The notes beneath the pieces were generated by a model. That model saw only the letters and a program-made list of their open reading frames with translations. It made no database searches and was not told the origin of the DNA. The position numbers were made by a program, and so were the translations under genes. Source: Patiria miniata (Eukaryota > Echinodermata > Asteroidea > Valvatida > Asterinidae). Taken from it: a DNA stretch of 64,000 nucleotides. The DNA is taken from assembly GCF_015706575.1 (NCBI RefSeq), contig NW_024037057.1:2127501-2191500 (forward strand). Reading direction: 5' to 3'. Positions 10,123 to 22,133 of this stretch are shown piece after piece. Position 1 is the stretch's first letter; each line of letters begins with the position of its first letter.

Positions 10123-10865
10123 TGTGACCCTTCTAAATAATACGGGCTGAACGGCTGATTCTCAGTTTGTGCTGGTTTATTTCTGTTGAGGAACGAAGAC
10201 AACGTGTTACTTGGTCTTCGACCGAAAACAGAATCAAATATACAAAATACAAAAGAATGACTGTACAAAATACTTATGAAATAATCTAGATACTAAATAC
10301 CAAAAAGGATTCATCAATATTTACTCAAGATCCCGCGGTTTGCGCCTAAATTCGGGCAGCGTCCGCCATATTGAATTTTACTGTGAAAACCCAATAAATA
10401 CAAGATAATTAATCCAATCTTATATAATAATGAAGAAATGAACTGCTGAATTCCTTCTACAATATCGAAATATCTATCACTCTTACGATAAGATAATTAA
10501 ATGAATTCTTGATTACATGAAAAATCACAAGTCAATCAATATCCTGAAATAATCGAATATGCTTCCAAAATCAACTAAAATGACCTAAGAGCAATCTAAA
10601 TCTACTCAAGGATAGTACCTGTTAACTGTGAATTAATATAAGTTATTATTATGAGAAAGATTGAGGTAAAATGTAAAAAGATCATTACCTGTTGAGGAAC
10701 GAAGACAACGTGTTACTTGGTCTTCGACCGAAAACAGAATGACGAAATGTGGAAAGCGCGCGAACTGGTTTACAAAACCAAGAGGGCGCTCGCTAATTTA
10801 AATAACAGAAAACGATTACGTAATGTAAAAATAAATAGAGGGGGGTTTGCATCGCAACCGTCACA
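10123..10865 (-). repeat. 5' LTR of the gypsy element
   Basis: 743 bp, identical by eye to the 3' LTR including both 52-bp internal repeats. In this orientation it would supply the element promoter. Confidence 0.93.
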
Positions 10866-11469
10866 TATGTATTCATATATATTAATGTGGTGACCTGCCC
10901 CGTGTAAGGGACTGTGTCTTTCAACTGCACAGTTAATTTCGCATTTACTTTAGTCGGTTCAGAATAGGCGTTATTGTATGCCCGCGCATGTATAGTAAGT
11001 AGTTCATTCCACTTGTTCAATTATCATTTGATTTAGACGCATTATAGCTGGTATTACTTTCTAGAACATGTGGTATTGCTTTGAAGAAGCTACTTGTATA
11101 TCTAGAGAACTTAGTATGCACATATACACGGACGTGTTACAAAGATTGGTTGACGTCATGATGGCATCATCATGGGTTCCGATACGTAATCCTCAAGGTG
11201 CACAGTTTAATATTGGAGAACTACAAGAACTGCTCAATAAGTCAGGGAACCTTGTTCAAATCAAGAAAAGCATAAACTTTAACAAATAATGCGACAAAGC
11301 CCTATTTTCTGTTCCGCAAACTGACTGCAATCTAGTTTATCATTGTGTTCTGTTCTTTTAGCAGATAAGCCTAATCTGTAAAGCTTATTGTCTGAATTAT
11401 TTCTTGTCACAATGTTTACGCATGTTTGTGTGCCCGACTGTTATTAATAAAACAAATAAATAAACTGAC
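10866..11469. other. Gene A intron right of the gypsy insertion
   Basis: Remainder of the intron between exons 20 and 21. Sequence at 10,870-11,010 and 11,100-11,420 aligns with the gene B intron (58,530-58,680 and 60,120-60,500), including the TTGACGTCATGATG block. No gene is seen. Confidence 0.6.
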
Positions 11470-11583
11470 CGCAACTGAATTCATCAGAGGCTTCCTCACA
11501 ATCGACTGTCCCATCGCAGATTGCATTTTTGGATATGCATTTTTCTCCAAAGGGACACTTGAACTCGTTTTGACCGCAGGTCC
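11470..11583 (-). CDS. Gene A exon 20: LDLa module
   Basis: 114-nt phase 1-1 exon with all six LDLa cysteines (CGQNEFKC, EKC, AIC, VDC, FSC) and the calcium-binding half CDGTVDCEEASDEFSC. Acceptor GAGCAG, donor GTCAGT. The gene B counterpart is 60,525-60,638, same length. Confidence 0.85.
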
Positions 11584-12851
11584 CTGCTCAAAGAAAGTGG
11601 AAACGTCTATGTCACTGCTTTAGATTTGTTTTCCAACAAAACATATGGTGACACATGACGACCTTTGAATATTTATACTCATCGGCTCACAAACATTCAT
11701 TGCAACAAATAAATACATGTACAATGACTGATTAACTGACTGACTGACCAGCCAACCGACCAATCGGCTGACCGACATACCGGCCGACCAAGGGCCAGAT
11801 AGCGGTTATGAGAGATCCTTACTCCGGGACAAGTTTGAAGACCAAACGCAACATAAATACATGGCAAAAATGCATCGTTAATTAGCTTTTCAACAACAAA
11901 AAAGATCTTTTTTTAATCGAGGAATATTGATATAAGTATGGTTAATTGCAAAAAAGGCCTAATTTTCTTCTTTTTGTCTCTTTACGGTTTTCATTGTCGT
12001 AATTCAAACTCAAATTCAAATATTTCAAACAATTAAGTTGATGTTCTCAGATTGCACAATCTTTTCCCTAACTGCATTCAACACCAGGACAATGAGCATT
12101 TGCGGGAAGCTCTATTGTAATTATTTGGCAATTGGCTGGGATAGCCCACGGAAGACCATCGACTTATTTGCAGTTGGATCCATTGCTAGAAGATATTGAA
12201 GGAAATGACAGTTTCACTGGCCGGAGGGAAACCCGAAAATGAAAACCCACGCAATCAGGTAGGTACTTATAAACCCAAATCCACATGTTAGCCAAGGCGA
12301 GATTGAACAAGGGTCACATCGGTGGAAGATAAAGTACCACTACGTCAAACAGATCCCCTTAGAAAGTACTCAGGAAGTTTCCCTTTTCTGAGAAGCCCTT
12401 GTGCAAGCCCGTATGACGATCACTACTTAACCGACCAACTGATCCAATCAGCTGAATAATTTTTTTGATTTCAACCAATGGCAGACCAAGAAGCTTTACT
12501 TACCGACTAAATAGCCGACCGCCAACGGCCGACCTATCCACCGATCGACACCGATAAACAAGGCACCAATTGACAGTCTTACTTATCCACTGATTACCAA
12601 ATCGCCTTAGTTAGCTTTGCAATGTACAAATCATGCGACTTAGTTAGCCGTATCACCAACTGGCAAAAGTACCGGCACTGCGAGCTCGCTGACATATATT
12701 CTGACATAATGACATATCCAGCTAAATAAACCATAATCTTTTATTATCTTTTAAAGACGGCAATGAAAAAGTAACGCATTAATAAAGTTAGAAGCTCTCA
12801 TTGACATTGTACTCTGCGAGCATTGAGTTCATCAGAGTGAAAGATACACAC
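11584..12851. other. Gene A intron with (GACC)-rich and SINE-like sequence
   Basis: About 1.27-kb intron. 11,730-11,795 is an imperfect GACC/GACT minisatellite, also present in gene B at 60,790-60,850. 12,110-12,400 matches the SINE-like sequence of gene B (61,100-61,390) but with a decayed B-box. A second GACC-rich patch lies at 12,430-12,560. Confidence 0.55.
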
Positions 12852-12962
12852 CGCATCCAACTTCGTCTTCGTACTCTGGGCAATCCACTGTTCCATCACA
12901 GAGAGCTGACGACTCGATACACGTTCTTCCAGACCCGCATAGCACAAGGTTAGATGAACAGT
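12852..12962 (-). CDS. Gene A exon 19: LDLa module
   Basis: 111-nt phase 1-1 exon with six cysteines and a full calcium site (CDGTVDCPEYEDEVGC). Acceptor AAACAG; the donor GTGTGT is weak. The gene B counterpart (62,082-62,192) is almost identical in protein but has an even weaker donor (GTTGGT). Confidence 0.85.
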
Positions 12963-13122
12963 CTGTTTGGGAGAAACAGAAAGCAGGCTACCATGTTTAT
13001 TGTCAAATACCGAACGAAACAAAATTGAATATTGGCTCAAGTAATAGTCAGGGGTATGCCGATTAGTACCAAATTCAAAAAAGTCCAAACTTGACTAATG
13101 AAATTAAATTGACTGTGTAGTT

Positions 13123-15278
13123 GAGTATGTCGTGCACCCCCCCCCCCCCCGAACGAACTTTTACCATTTTTTGGCGGGTGCCTTTTAGGGTCCTTAAACA
13201 CATTTTGGATGTTAACAGAAAAAAAAAATCTGATGCAAAGGAGATATTCATCAACGGCCGGTTTAATATGGCCGCCAAAATGGGGAAACAAATGGTAAAA
13301 TATCATATATTAGCCAAATAGTGTGATAAAAGCGTCAACAAAATTGTTAGTTATTTTTTTGACCCTCGCAAAATCATTTCTGGTATCCCATTTTTTGCTA
13401 ACATGCTTCAAATTTAAGATGGCGGGCAGGATGGACGCAAATATGGCCTCTAAAAGCGGTCAAATGTGAGAAAAATATATATATATATTAGCCAAATAAT
13501 ATGATAAATGCATACATTTAAATATTAGATACATGCTCTTAACCCTTACAAATTCATTTCAAGCTTTTTTTCGTTTTGCTACCATGAACCAAATTCACAA
13601 TGGCTGCCAATATGACTCCCAAAAATGGTCAAATTAGAGAATAGCCATGTATTGGCCATAGATGTAAATGATATGTATGAGTGAAACTTGAGATAATGTA
13701 CTTGAGACTTCACTGCATATCAGGATTTGTCTTACTTGCAAACATGTTCCACGTTCCAAGATGGTGGTCTAAGTGACCGTAGTAAGGCCGGGCTTCCATC
13801 AACGGCCGGTTTAAGTATAGGCCAGCCGGTAGCTTGGGCGGTTAGTTTGATCCTATTCAAAGCGGTCTAGCAACCGGCCAGAGTCTGGCTGAGGCACCCG
13901 GGGGATATATTGTGTTCATGCCTGATAATTGCAAGTACGTCCCAGCAATGAGGAGTATTCCTCAATTCTCCACAGTCAACAAAAACCCTTATATGTGGGA
14001 CTGCTATAGAAATTAACAGGCCACTTTCCTCAAGAGTCAGTTTCAGGCGAATGGTTATGATAAATAATTAGGGGTTACTTTCTGCTTCTTCTTTTGGTAA
14101 ATTTTACTTTCATAGAAACCAAACTGCTAGGTTATACGCTAAAACGAAATGTAATGAATAAATATATGCCAGTCATCCATCTATGGAAAGATAAATTCTG
14201 GAAACTTGTTTACACCATGTTTACACAATAGAAACTAATCCACTAAAAACTCTTTGTTTAACTTTGGAGGCTGACAGGCTGCATACCAGAAGATTGTTCG
14301 TTGGTTGACTGAGGGGCAAAAATACCGGCTAAGGCTCAAAGGGCCGGTACAGGGCAGCGCAGTGGAAGATTTCAGATCATGGAGGTATTATTTTGTTAAG
14401 GCGGCCAAATAGGGGCAGATATTTGCCGCCATATTGGCCGCCATTTTGAATTTGAAGCATGATAGCAAAAAAGATACCAAAAATGATTTTCCAAGGGTAA
14501 AAAAAATATAACTAACAATTTTATTGATGCTTGTATCACATAATTTGGCTGATATATGCCTTTAAAAAAAAAAAAATACTAAAATGGCGGTCATATTGGC
14601 CGCCATATTTGCCCCAATATTGTCCACCATTTTGAATTTAAAGCAAGATAGCAAGAAATAGATACCAGAAATGAATTTGCAGTGGTAAAAAACATATAAC
14701 TAACAATTTATTGATGCTTTTATCTCATTTTATGGCTAGTATATGACTTTTTTCGACTTTTGTTCACCAATTTGGCAGCCATATTGGCCACCATCCTGGC
14801 CATCATCATGAATTTGAAGCATGATAGCAAAAAAAAGATACCTGAAATTAATTTGAGAGGGTCAAAATCATATTTTACCATTTTATTTATGATTTTATCA
14901 TACGATTAGGCTGATATGTGACCTTTTTAATTTTATACCACTATGGCGGCCTTATTGGCCAACAAATTGGCCGCCATCTTAAATTTGAAGCAAAATAGCA
15001 AGAAAAGAATACCAGAAATGAGTTTTTGAGGGTCTAAAACATATAACTAACTATTTTATGTATGCTTTTGTCACATTATTTGGCTGATATGTCTTTTTTC
15101 AAATTTTTACCGATTTTGGCGGCCATATTGGCCGCCATCTTGGATATCTTCTTCGCATCGGATTTGTTTTTACTGTTAACATCTAAAATGTGTTTTAGAT
15201 CCTAAAATGCACTCAAAAAAATGGTGAAAGTTAGTTCGGGAGGGGGGGGGGGAGAACGGGCGGGCCCCATACATACTC
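13123..15278. mobile_element. 2.1-kb foldback element with tandem-repeat arms, gene A only
   Basis: The left arm (about 13,123-13,690) is the inverted complement of the right arm (about 14,400-15,278). The outer about 110 bp run from a poly-C/poly-G tract through GTTAACATC to GCATC(A/G)GATTT. Inside are diverged units of 160-190 bp built on GGCCGCCATxTTGAATTTGAAGCA...ATACCAGAAATGA, inverted left and direct right (right copies begin near 14,438, 14,625, 14,806, 14,975 and 15,133). The matching gene B intron (62,193-62,636) lacks it. Ends are approximate; no clear target duplication or transposase frame was found. Confidence 0.75.
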
Positions 15279-15680
15279 CCCTGGCATCCAGCAATATGTT
15301 GTCATCGGCATCACGAACTGACAGCGCGTATTTTACAGAACCGGGCTATTTTGGGTTTTACGAACTGACATCCACCACAGCGCGGCACTTTTAGAGCGCA
15401 CATCGTACATTTTAGGATTCACGAACTAACAGTGACCTTAATTTCACCAATTAAAAATGTGTTCAAATAAATGTCTGTGTAAGCACACAAGTATACGGAC
15501 TGATTGAATTCGTGTCAAAACTTTTCAAACCGTTTGTCTCCGTTCTGTTTTGCCGCATCATGCTTGGGTGTCAGTTCGTGAGAACAGACATCGTCCTATT
15601 TTGCGTCAGAGTCTGACGTGCACGTGCACTGCCGGGTGTTAGTTCTTCAAACCGAAGTTGTTGATTATGCACAGTCGGCG
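15279..15680. other. Unidentified insert next to the foldback element
   Basis: About 400 bp present in gene A but not B, carrying four or five spaced CACGAACTGACA/GTCAGTTCGTGA words in both orientations. Probably another repeat, class unknown. Confidence 0.4.
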
Positions 15681-15934
15681 TGGTTGTCATGACATAGGAC
15701 AGTTTTTGCTTGGCCGTCTCCATGATTCTCCTCGTCATTCTCTCTTTGATAGGAACTTCAACTGTTAAACATCTCCAAAATTGTGCAGAAGCCAGAACAC
15801 CGCCAAGAGGTTAATATTGAGCAAATTATATAGTGTTGCACGAGGGCGTCCTCACCAGCTGTCCTCCCAAACACCATAGTAACTTTAACTGTATCTGATT
15901 ATATAGCCTTGTTTACTATTTATTGAGATCATAC

Positions 15935-16122
15935 CTGCTTCAGAGAAGGCCTGAAATTGAAGCCAGAACCCTGAGTTGATAATCACAAAGAAACAATCTT
16001 TGGCAATGATCCACATTTGCGGGCCGCTAGACGAGATTGTGTACGGGTACGCCGTGCGGTTGGCTCCGCTGGACTGGGCCGGACCCCTGATTGTTCGAAA
16101 CCCGCTGGATGTGTTGATGTAT
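15935..16122 (-). CDS. Gene A exon 18: CUB7, second half
   Basis: 188-nt exon (phase 2 to 1) with the CUB C-terminal strands: GFRTIRGP, NRTAYP, SSSGPQMW, FWLQFQAF. NRT is a possible N-glycosylation site. Gene B exon 62,637-62,824 has the same length and is closely similar. Acceptor CACAG, donor GTATGA. Confidence 0.8.
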
Positions 16123-16239
16123 CTGTGATGTTATTTCGATGGAAGACACATTCACGTAATTTTGTGCAGCATTACTAAGTGGGAAAATGCAAAATCAACA
16201 CTCCCTTCACCGTACCAATCTTCATAAACTTCGAATATT

Positions 16240-17440
16240 CCATATCAAAATGAACTAGAGGTTCGCATTAAATGAGTTAAAAACGATTTCATTAGACACT
16301 GCCCAGTTCAGTTATGAAATGTTTATGTCAGAAGAAAGGATCACGAACTTAAACCTTTTCAGTGCAACCGATTATTTTATTTAAAAAAATGCATATTTAT
16401 CAGGGAATGATCAATTCCAGCATACATTTTAGGTACACGTAAGTTATTTCAGGTTTGATGACGTCATCAGTCAAAAAAGGGAAAGGAAGTAAAAGTAACG
16501 AATGGAAATATGGAAATCATAAGTGTATGTAATAATAACTCCCAACGTCCGGTTTGATGACGTCACAGTATTTTGATGCAAAAGGTCAATATTATGTGTA
16601 ACAGATGTCATTATTTGGGCTAGGAACATAGTCATGAGACAGAGATCAAATGATGGATTTAAATTAAAAACAAAATTATCATTCTTAATTTCTCCCTACT
16701 GTACTTCCTGTCTGATGATGTCATGATCATGAAACCTTGCAAATTAATTTGTGGTTGCTCACGGAATATATAGGGGCAATTTGGTAGTTTGGGAGTTTTA
16801 ACATTTGAAAAGGTAAAACTCCTTTTGATGTTCTGCTAGAGAGCATATTTTCGGGGATGACGTGAAAATAATGTTTTCTTTTGTTTGGCATTCCTCACTT
16901 CACCACACTTCAATAATGCATTTGTCTTTAGTGAGGTGCTTTCCTTTTCGAGTTAGATTCTATTTCTATTGCACTTGACACCGGAAGTGAAGGTCAAGCG
17001 GTTTTGTGCACGGGAATAGGAAATGTTGCTCAAGGTACCGTATACAACCTCAGGAAAAACTGAACAAGATACTCCAGAGATACAGCTCAGACTATTTTGT
17101 CAAATTGTGCCCTTCAATTGTCATGATGAAACATGGTACAAGTTCACACTAGGTTTCCCGTAAACGGTTCACAAGAAATTTAACTTTCTTTGATTTTAGG
17201 CAATTTCTTCATTTTAAATTCACCTAACTTTGACCTTCCGCTAGACCCGGAAGTAAAGGTCAAGCAAGTTTACGTACACGTCATTTTCAACGAAAATCGC
17301 TTGTAACCTGGAACCCGATGACGTCGAGGAATATGCACCACTTGGGATGAGGGTCTATATATGTTGAAAGTTACAAGTTCATACCAAATACCGTTTAGGA
17401 GAACATCCGCGGAGACTTATTGTCCAGAAAAAAAATAGAA
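16240..17440. repeat. Long dispersed repeat arm in a gene A intron
   Basis: About 1.2 kb filling most of the intron inside CUB7. It matches 31,085-31,600 and 33,570-33,700 directly and 35,270-36,240 inverted. Marker blocks: GGTTTGATGACGTCATCAGTC, TGGAAAT..TAAGTGTATGTAATAATAAC, TATTTGGGCTAGGAACA, and a TATATATGTTGAAAGTTACAAG block near the right end. Gene B has only a short intron here (62,825-62,972). Confidence 0.7.
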
Positions 17441-17513
17441 AGAAAGAAGATTTATCAGAACAATTCGAAACATTGTCGGGTTGAGCCCGACCACTCAATG
17501 ATTGTTATCAGAC

Positions 17514-17691
17514 CTGGTGTAGGGTCCGTCACCGAAAGTTATCGTTCGGCAGCTGGTCGGGTAAGCCACGGTGACCACTATCCGCGTGCCCGCCGGGGAG
17601 GAGACAACCCACACGGTGTCGTCGATCAGGCCGCGACGGTCAAGGGAGTAGACACCGGCAAGAGTCAGGTTGATGCGGGACTCCATATCAC
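17514..17691 (-). CDS. Gene A exon 17: CUB7, first half
   Basis: 178-nt exon (phase 1 to 2): INLTLAGVYSLDRRGL, a TVWVVSSPAGTRIVV strand, and FGDGPYTR. The usual first CUB cysteine is missing, so this is a divergent CUB. Gene B exon 62,973-63,147 is one codon shorter. The donor follows TACACCAG (GTCTGA here, GTGTGA in B). Confidence 0.78.
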
Positions 17692-18981
17692 CTATCAATC
17701 AAAGTGAGTATATTGTAGCGTGACTTAGTTTTGGGTCCTTGTCCTCCACTCCAACAGAAAGCTGAGAAAGTGGACTCAACGGATTTTCAACTCCAAAAAT
17801 TCAACTCTGTTTTTATTTTACACAAACAAAACAAAGAGTCTTAGCAAATGCATACAAATGCAATTACTTTCCCCGACCATGGAATCTAGCCAAGCCCCAC
17901 CCGAGTAAGTGAACAAAAGAAACCCAAAGAAGCTACCTATTTAAAGAGCCTATTTCCGGAACGCGCGCCAGCCAGACCCACCAGGTCGGGTGCGCGCCGC
18001 CAGAGGCCCTCCGCTGGAGTCCCAGTGCAAGAAAGCATTGACAACGAAAGTGCTGCATAAACTTTCCGTTACAATATATTTAAATCAGAAATCTTATCAC
18101 TAGAAGGTATCGAATATAAATCGTCTGCTGGGAGAAGTTATATCTTTCAAACTGACTGTAATAGGCCTGCACTCTCAAAAGGTCCTGGTAAGATTTGAAT
18201 CGGAATCTAGGCCTGAAACTTTTCAGGGTCAACCAGCCCCATGAGAGAGAAAAAAAAAAACAATTTTAAAAGCAAATATGCCAGTTTTATTCATCAATTC
18301 TCAACATAACATTCTGAACATTAGTCTGTGTGTTATGTTTTTAATTAAAGACGAATTTAATTGTTGAAATAGTTGAAGTAATTTAGTATTTCTAAGCATG
18401 GCAACTAAGCATTTCGTTGAAACAGATCGCTGTCATTTCTTGTACATGCAATAGGCTTGCACTGATCTGCTTAAATCTTAAAATCAAGCTCCAACCCCCC
18501 CCCCCCAAAAAAAAAAATACATTCCAACACCCGTCTTGTTAACAAAATGGCTTCCCTAGATCGTTTTAGGTTGGTCAAAAAAGGAAATAACAATTTAAAA
18601 GGTTCAAGATTGAATGTGTGACATGACAAGACAAATTATTAGTGGGCCAATTTCAACTGATCACGTACATGTATTTTTACAGCCAATATGATAGAGGGTG
18701 GTGCAAAAAAAAGAGGGAAACCCACTTTTGACAGGAATGTTAACTTACTTACTTAACGTATTTGATTTGTTTATGACCTTTGTGGGCTTTGATTATACTG
18801 CAACGATCTAAGCTTCTCATAGACACACAAGAAATACACAGCGAATCGGTCTAATCGTGTGTCCGTGTCATGTCATTGTTATTGGCGATATCGTACTACA
18901 TCCCCATTGTTTAGCTGCTTGTTTGTGCAATGTTGCAACATAAATTCATCAAAATATTTTTGAAAATTGCAAATAACTTAC
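17692..18981. other. Gene A intron
   Basis: 1.29-kb intron. 18,060-18,560 aligns with 63,240-63,720 in gene B, extending the duplication. 17,710-18,050 has no match in B. Contains poly-C/poly-A at 18,497-18,522. No gene seen. Confidence 0.55.
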
Positions 18982-19095
18982 CACAATTAAATATGTCGTT
19001 TGCAGCGGGACACTGTGCAACCCCCTTGCAGACATACTGTGCTTCAAAACACCTCCCACCAGGAACGCATTCAAACTCATCTACAGGACATCCAC
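18982..19095 (-). CDS. Gene A exon 16: LDLa module with degraded calcium site
   Basis: 114-nt phase 1-1 exon. All six cysteines are present (CPVDEFEC, GRC, YVC, AQC, FNC), but the second half reads CKGVAQCPAANDIFNC. It lacks the DG and SDE acidic residues, so calcium binding is doubtful. Its gene B counterpart should lie just beyond the right edge. Confidence 0.8.
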
Positions 19096-20295
19096 CTTTA
19101 AATGAATGGTAACCAAAATTAAATAGAGACTTTCTTAGCAGTGTGTTTAGACGCTGACTAATAAAGCCTAATGCAGTCCCAAACCTTTTGCTTTTGAGCA
19201 CGTACTATTTACACTGGGATATGCAACTGTGAGCAGCTGTAGTGCAAACACACGTATGACCACCCATCCATTCATGATGCCGATTTTAATTAGTCCTGCA
19301 GGCTAATCTCCTTTGAATGAGGCAACTTCTTTACTTTCTGCGGTAAATGTTTCTAAGAATATACAAGACGAAATAACCAAAGAAACATATACTTTAAAAA
19401 AGATAATACTCTGACTTGAAACACATAAAGAAAAAAAACAAATGAAATGGCAGAAAGGTTCATACTGCTTTGCTGCTTGTATTAGAGAAAGTTGGACTGC
19501 TGGGAATGGAGAAAGTGTTATATAATCCAACGTAATCTGTCCTTAATCCAACGTAATCTTTCCTTTGATATTTTGTCGGCCGTAACACGAATTAAACCAA
19601 CTCTGAGTTGAAGATGCACATCTTTGTGTAAAAGGTCGGTACTTCGATTGACCTGGGCCAAACTCATTGTCTTAATAATATGTATTTAATGATCGCGAGA
19701 AAACTAACAGTATTCTCTAACATTTCATTAAAAACAATCACACAGGCAACACAAAGAGCACATTAAGACAGCGGAAAACGATTGACAGATAATCAGCAAA
19801 AGAAGCGTCAAAACAAACCCTTAAAGCTGAATTTAGGCAAAGACAGCCCCCCCCCCAACAAAAAAAATCATTTGTATCCTTTTAGAACTCAAACCCGGGT
19901 CAAAAACATGGGACACGGGAAAAATACCAGTGCTCGAATCTGGCGACCCAAATGTACGGTTCCAAGCTAAACACGTCATCAAGGGCACTGGAATCAGTAT
20001 CTCCTAACTTGGCCCGGTGGCAGTCCGATAATAAGCAGTGGTGTAGTCATTCAACACTAGTCCGGTCAGAAGCAAAGTCAAGGGTAAGTCCAATTGCTTG
20101 AGTTGAGACCTCAAGACTGGTGATGTAGTGAATTCGACTGCAATACTGCTTATGGTTTAAATGTTGACAAATGTCTTGAATGAAGCCACACAAAGCCAAA
20201 GTATCGAGCACGGTTATTAATTACAGTCAATCACTTTAAACATATCCTAAAATGCTTTACAAACATGTGTATACAAAACTGGCAAAATTGCTTAC
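19096..20295. other. Gene A intron, possible tRNA-like SINE
   Basis: 1.2-kb intron. On the minus strand near 19,985-19,870, a TTAGCTTGGAACCG A-box-like word is followed by a GATTCGAGC B-box-like word, suggesting a tRNA-derived SINE. No coding sequence is seen. Confidence 0.35.
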
Positions 20296-20406
20296 CGCAT
20301 CCGAGCTCATCACCGTGCACTTCACAGTTACTGAAGCCATCACAGCGATATGCCATGTCGATGCAGGCCATATTGGACGGACATTGAAAGTAGTCGATGT
20401 CACAGT
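20296..20406 (-). CDS. Gene A exon 15: LDLa module
   Basis: 111-nt phase 1-1 exon with six cysteines (CDIDYFQC, MAC, YRC, SNC, LGC) and a near-complete acidic half (CDGFSNCEVHGDELGC). Acceptor CCTTAG, donor GTAAGC. A plus-strand frame of 129 codons overlapping this exon is its shadow. Confidence 0.83.
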
Positions 20407-20901
20407 CTAAGGAAAGACACGAACGCTGGCAACATTTATATTTATACCAAACTCGGAGGACAGAATTTAGTTGAGGTTAAGACTGTTGCACTGCACATTA
20501 CGGGAAAACTGGTCATTTCGAGAGTGAGTTGTTATAAGCAATATAAAACAAATATCGAACTAACAAATATTGAACTAACGGTACATGACGTGGAAAAGAT
20601 GAGCAAGTACAGGTGGATGAAGCATCTAAGGGGGGGGGGCAAAGCGACAACAGTTACTTTCCTCATAATACGACAATGGCGATGCAGTCAAAAATTGTGG
20701 AGATATGTTGTGTCGACGTCATCCATCACGATACTGTGATCGCAATGTGAGTCACAAATTCAAGATGAGAAACATAGAAATTACGATGAACATATGGCAA
20801 AGATGAATATGGCGTTCATTTGGCGTATGGTGTACTACGAATTCATGGATCAAATGGGAAATGGAAAAAACTGGCCGGTGTAAAACAAGTAAATATGTTA
20901 C
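20407..20901. other. Gene A intron
   Basis: 495-bp intron containing a G8 run at 20,631-20,639. Nothing else recognised. Confidence 0.5.
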
Positions 20902-21357
20902 CATGTGTTTTGTGAACAGTAAACTCCATCTCCATTTTCACCAGGGCCGAATCCATCTGGTTGTTGAGTGTCACCCACATGGTAGAGCCACTAAAATATA
21001 TCTTGGCCGGGACGTCGTCGGACCCTCGGATCTCCGTGATCGGTCCGGCAGTGGGCAGCTGGGCCTCGCCGTCGTCAAACCTCAGCCACGTACTCGAAGT
21101 CAGGTGGTTGTAAGCAGTCACCGCAATCTCCATGCGGGTCCCAGCCGGGGCAGTTACCCGCCAGACGCAGTCGAATTTGGAAACGGAAGCGATCGGCTGC
21201 ACCACACCGGCCGGTAGTGTCGGTGTCGGTGACGGCAACACCGACCGGTTGCCGCGGAACACGACGAATGCACCGTGTCCGGTGTCGGAATCGAAATCGG
21301 CAAAAAGGCTGACTGGGTTATCCACACATAGCTCTATGTTGAAACCACCGCATGTAT
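20902..21357 (-). CDS. Gene A exon 14: CUB6, long form
   Basis: 456-nt phase 1-1 exon, 152 codons, the longest CUB here. CGGFNIELC starts it. Middle motifs are KFDCVWRVTAPAGTRMEI and WLRFDDG, with IYFSGSTMWVTL near the end. An insert of about 25 residues rich in Pro/Thr (LPSPTPTLPAGV) precedes the second conserved cysteine. Acceptor AATCAG, donor GTAACA. Confidence 0.8.
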
Positions 21358-21916
21358 CTGATTTAAAGGAGTAAAACAATAACATAATATTGACACACAC
21401 GCACAAGTGTTTATTTGCCTGCAATCGGGGACCCCCTATTGTCCCTCATTTGTTTGTACTAACTTGTTAGGAAGACCTCCCATATGTTTTGTATATGGTC
21501 GTCAATTGGGGACCTTTGGGAATTGGGGACCATATTGTCCTCTACTGTCAACGTCCCCTGTTAAATGCGGAAACAAACTCATATACACACTTTATACATG
21601 CTTCTCCGAGTCCCCCGACCAGTTTTAGCAAAACGTATATCAAGCGTTTATATTACGTTTGACTGCATTTCGAAAAAGACGTACACAAGGTACTCATCTT
21701 TTCTTGTGTTTTTGGTTTGTCTGTTTGTTGGGTGTTGGGTAGTTTGTTTGTGCCTTTGTTTGCTTGTTGTGGGGGCCTATGAACGTTGGTGTCCCTCTTC
21801 ACATTGTGATATTTGTTTCCCTAGTATTACCAAAATCGATACCAATATGTTTTGATAGTTTGAACTTACCAGTCCAGACACAGTTAAACACTACAACAGA
21901 GCAATTTGACAATTAC
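21358..21916. other. Gene A intron
   Basis: 559 bp. A short direct repeat of TTGGGGACC(T/A)T words lies near 21,507-21,540. No gene. Confidence 0.5.
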
Positions 21917-22030
21917 CACATTCCATCTCGTCCGAAAAATCCCTCCAACTGGCTTTCCCGTCACAAAGCGCATGCGCAGAGAGGCAGACGTTGTGGTCCG
22001 CGAACCGTGTCTGGTTACCGCTGCAAATAC
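21917..22030 (-). CDS. Gene A exon 13: LDLa module lacking the C2-C5 disulfide
   Basis: 114-nt phase 1-1 exon. Aligned to the LDLa pattern, cysteines 1, 3, 4 and 6 are kept (CSGNQ, HNVC, ALC, MEC). Cysteine 2 is replaced by Asp (RFAD) and cysteine 5 by Trp (GKASW). These two normally bond each other. The C-terminal FSDEMEC acidic signature is retained. Acceptor GGCAG, donor GTAATT. The intron to exon 12 is only 103 bp. Confidence 0.78.
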
Positions 22031-22133
22031 CTGCCGGATAAAGCGCATGCGATGTTACGATCATAACTGTTAAAGACGAAAACAAAATCGAATTACGAAA
22101 TACGAACTGCTGCGAGGTAATTTATGTTCATAC

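Larger units (their letters stand above)
1515..10865 (-). mobile_element. Full-length Ty3/gypsy LTR retrotransposon in a gene A intron
   Basis: 9,351-bp element on the minus strand, same direction as the host gene. Two 743-bp LTRs bounded by TGTGAC/GTCACA enclose a 1.5-kb leader, gag and pol. The flanking duplication is 4 bp (TATG at 1,511-1,514 and 10,866-10,869). The homologous gene B site (58,521-58,570) lacks the insert and aligns without a gap once one TATG is removed. A TGG-starting primer-binding-site candidate begins 2 nt inside the 5' LTR, and a purine tract (GAGAGGGAA) precedes the 3' LTR. No env-like frame is seen between pol and the 3' LTR. Confidence 0.95.

Noticed and set aside
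14400..15180. CRISPR-like regular repeats
   Set aside because: Repeats are long (160-190 bp), diverged, without unique spacers, and part of a eukaryotic foldback element.
20350..20739. 129-codon plus-strand frame
   Set aside because: Overlaps LDLa exon 15 in antisense, then runs through intron and a G-run; no motif.
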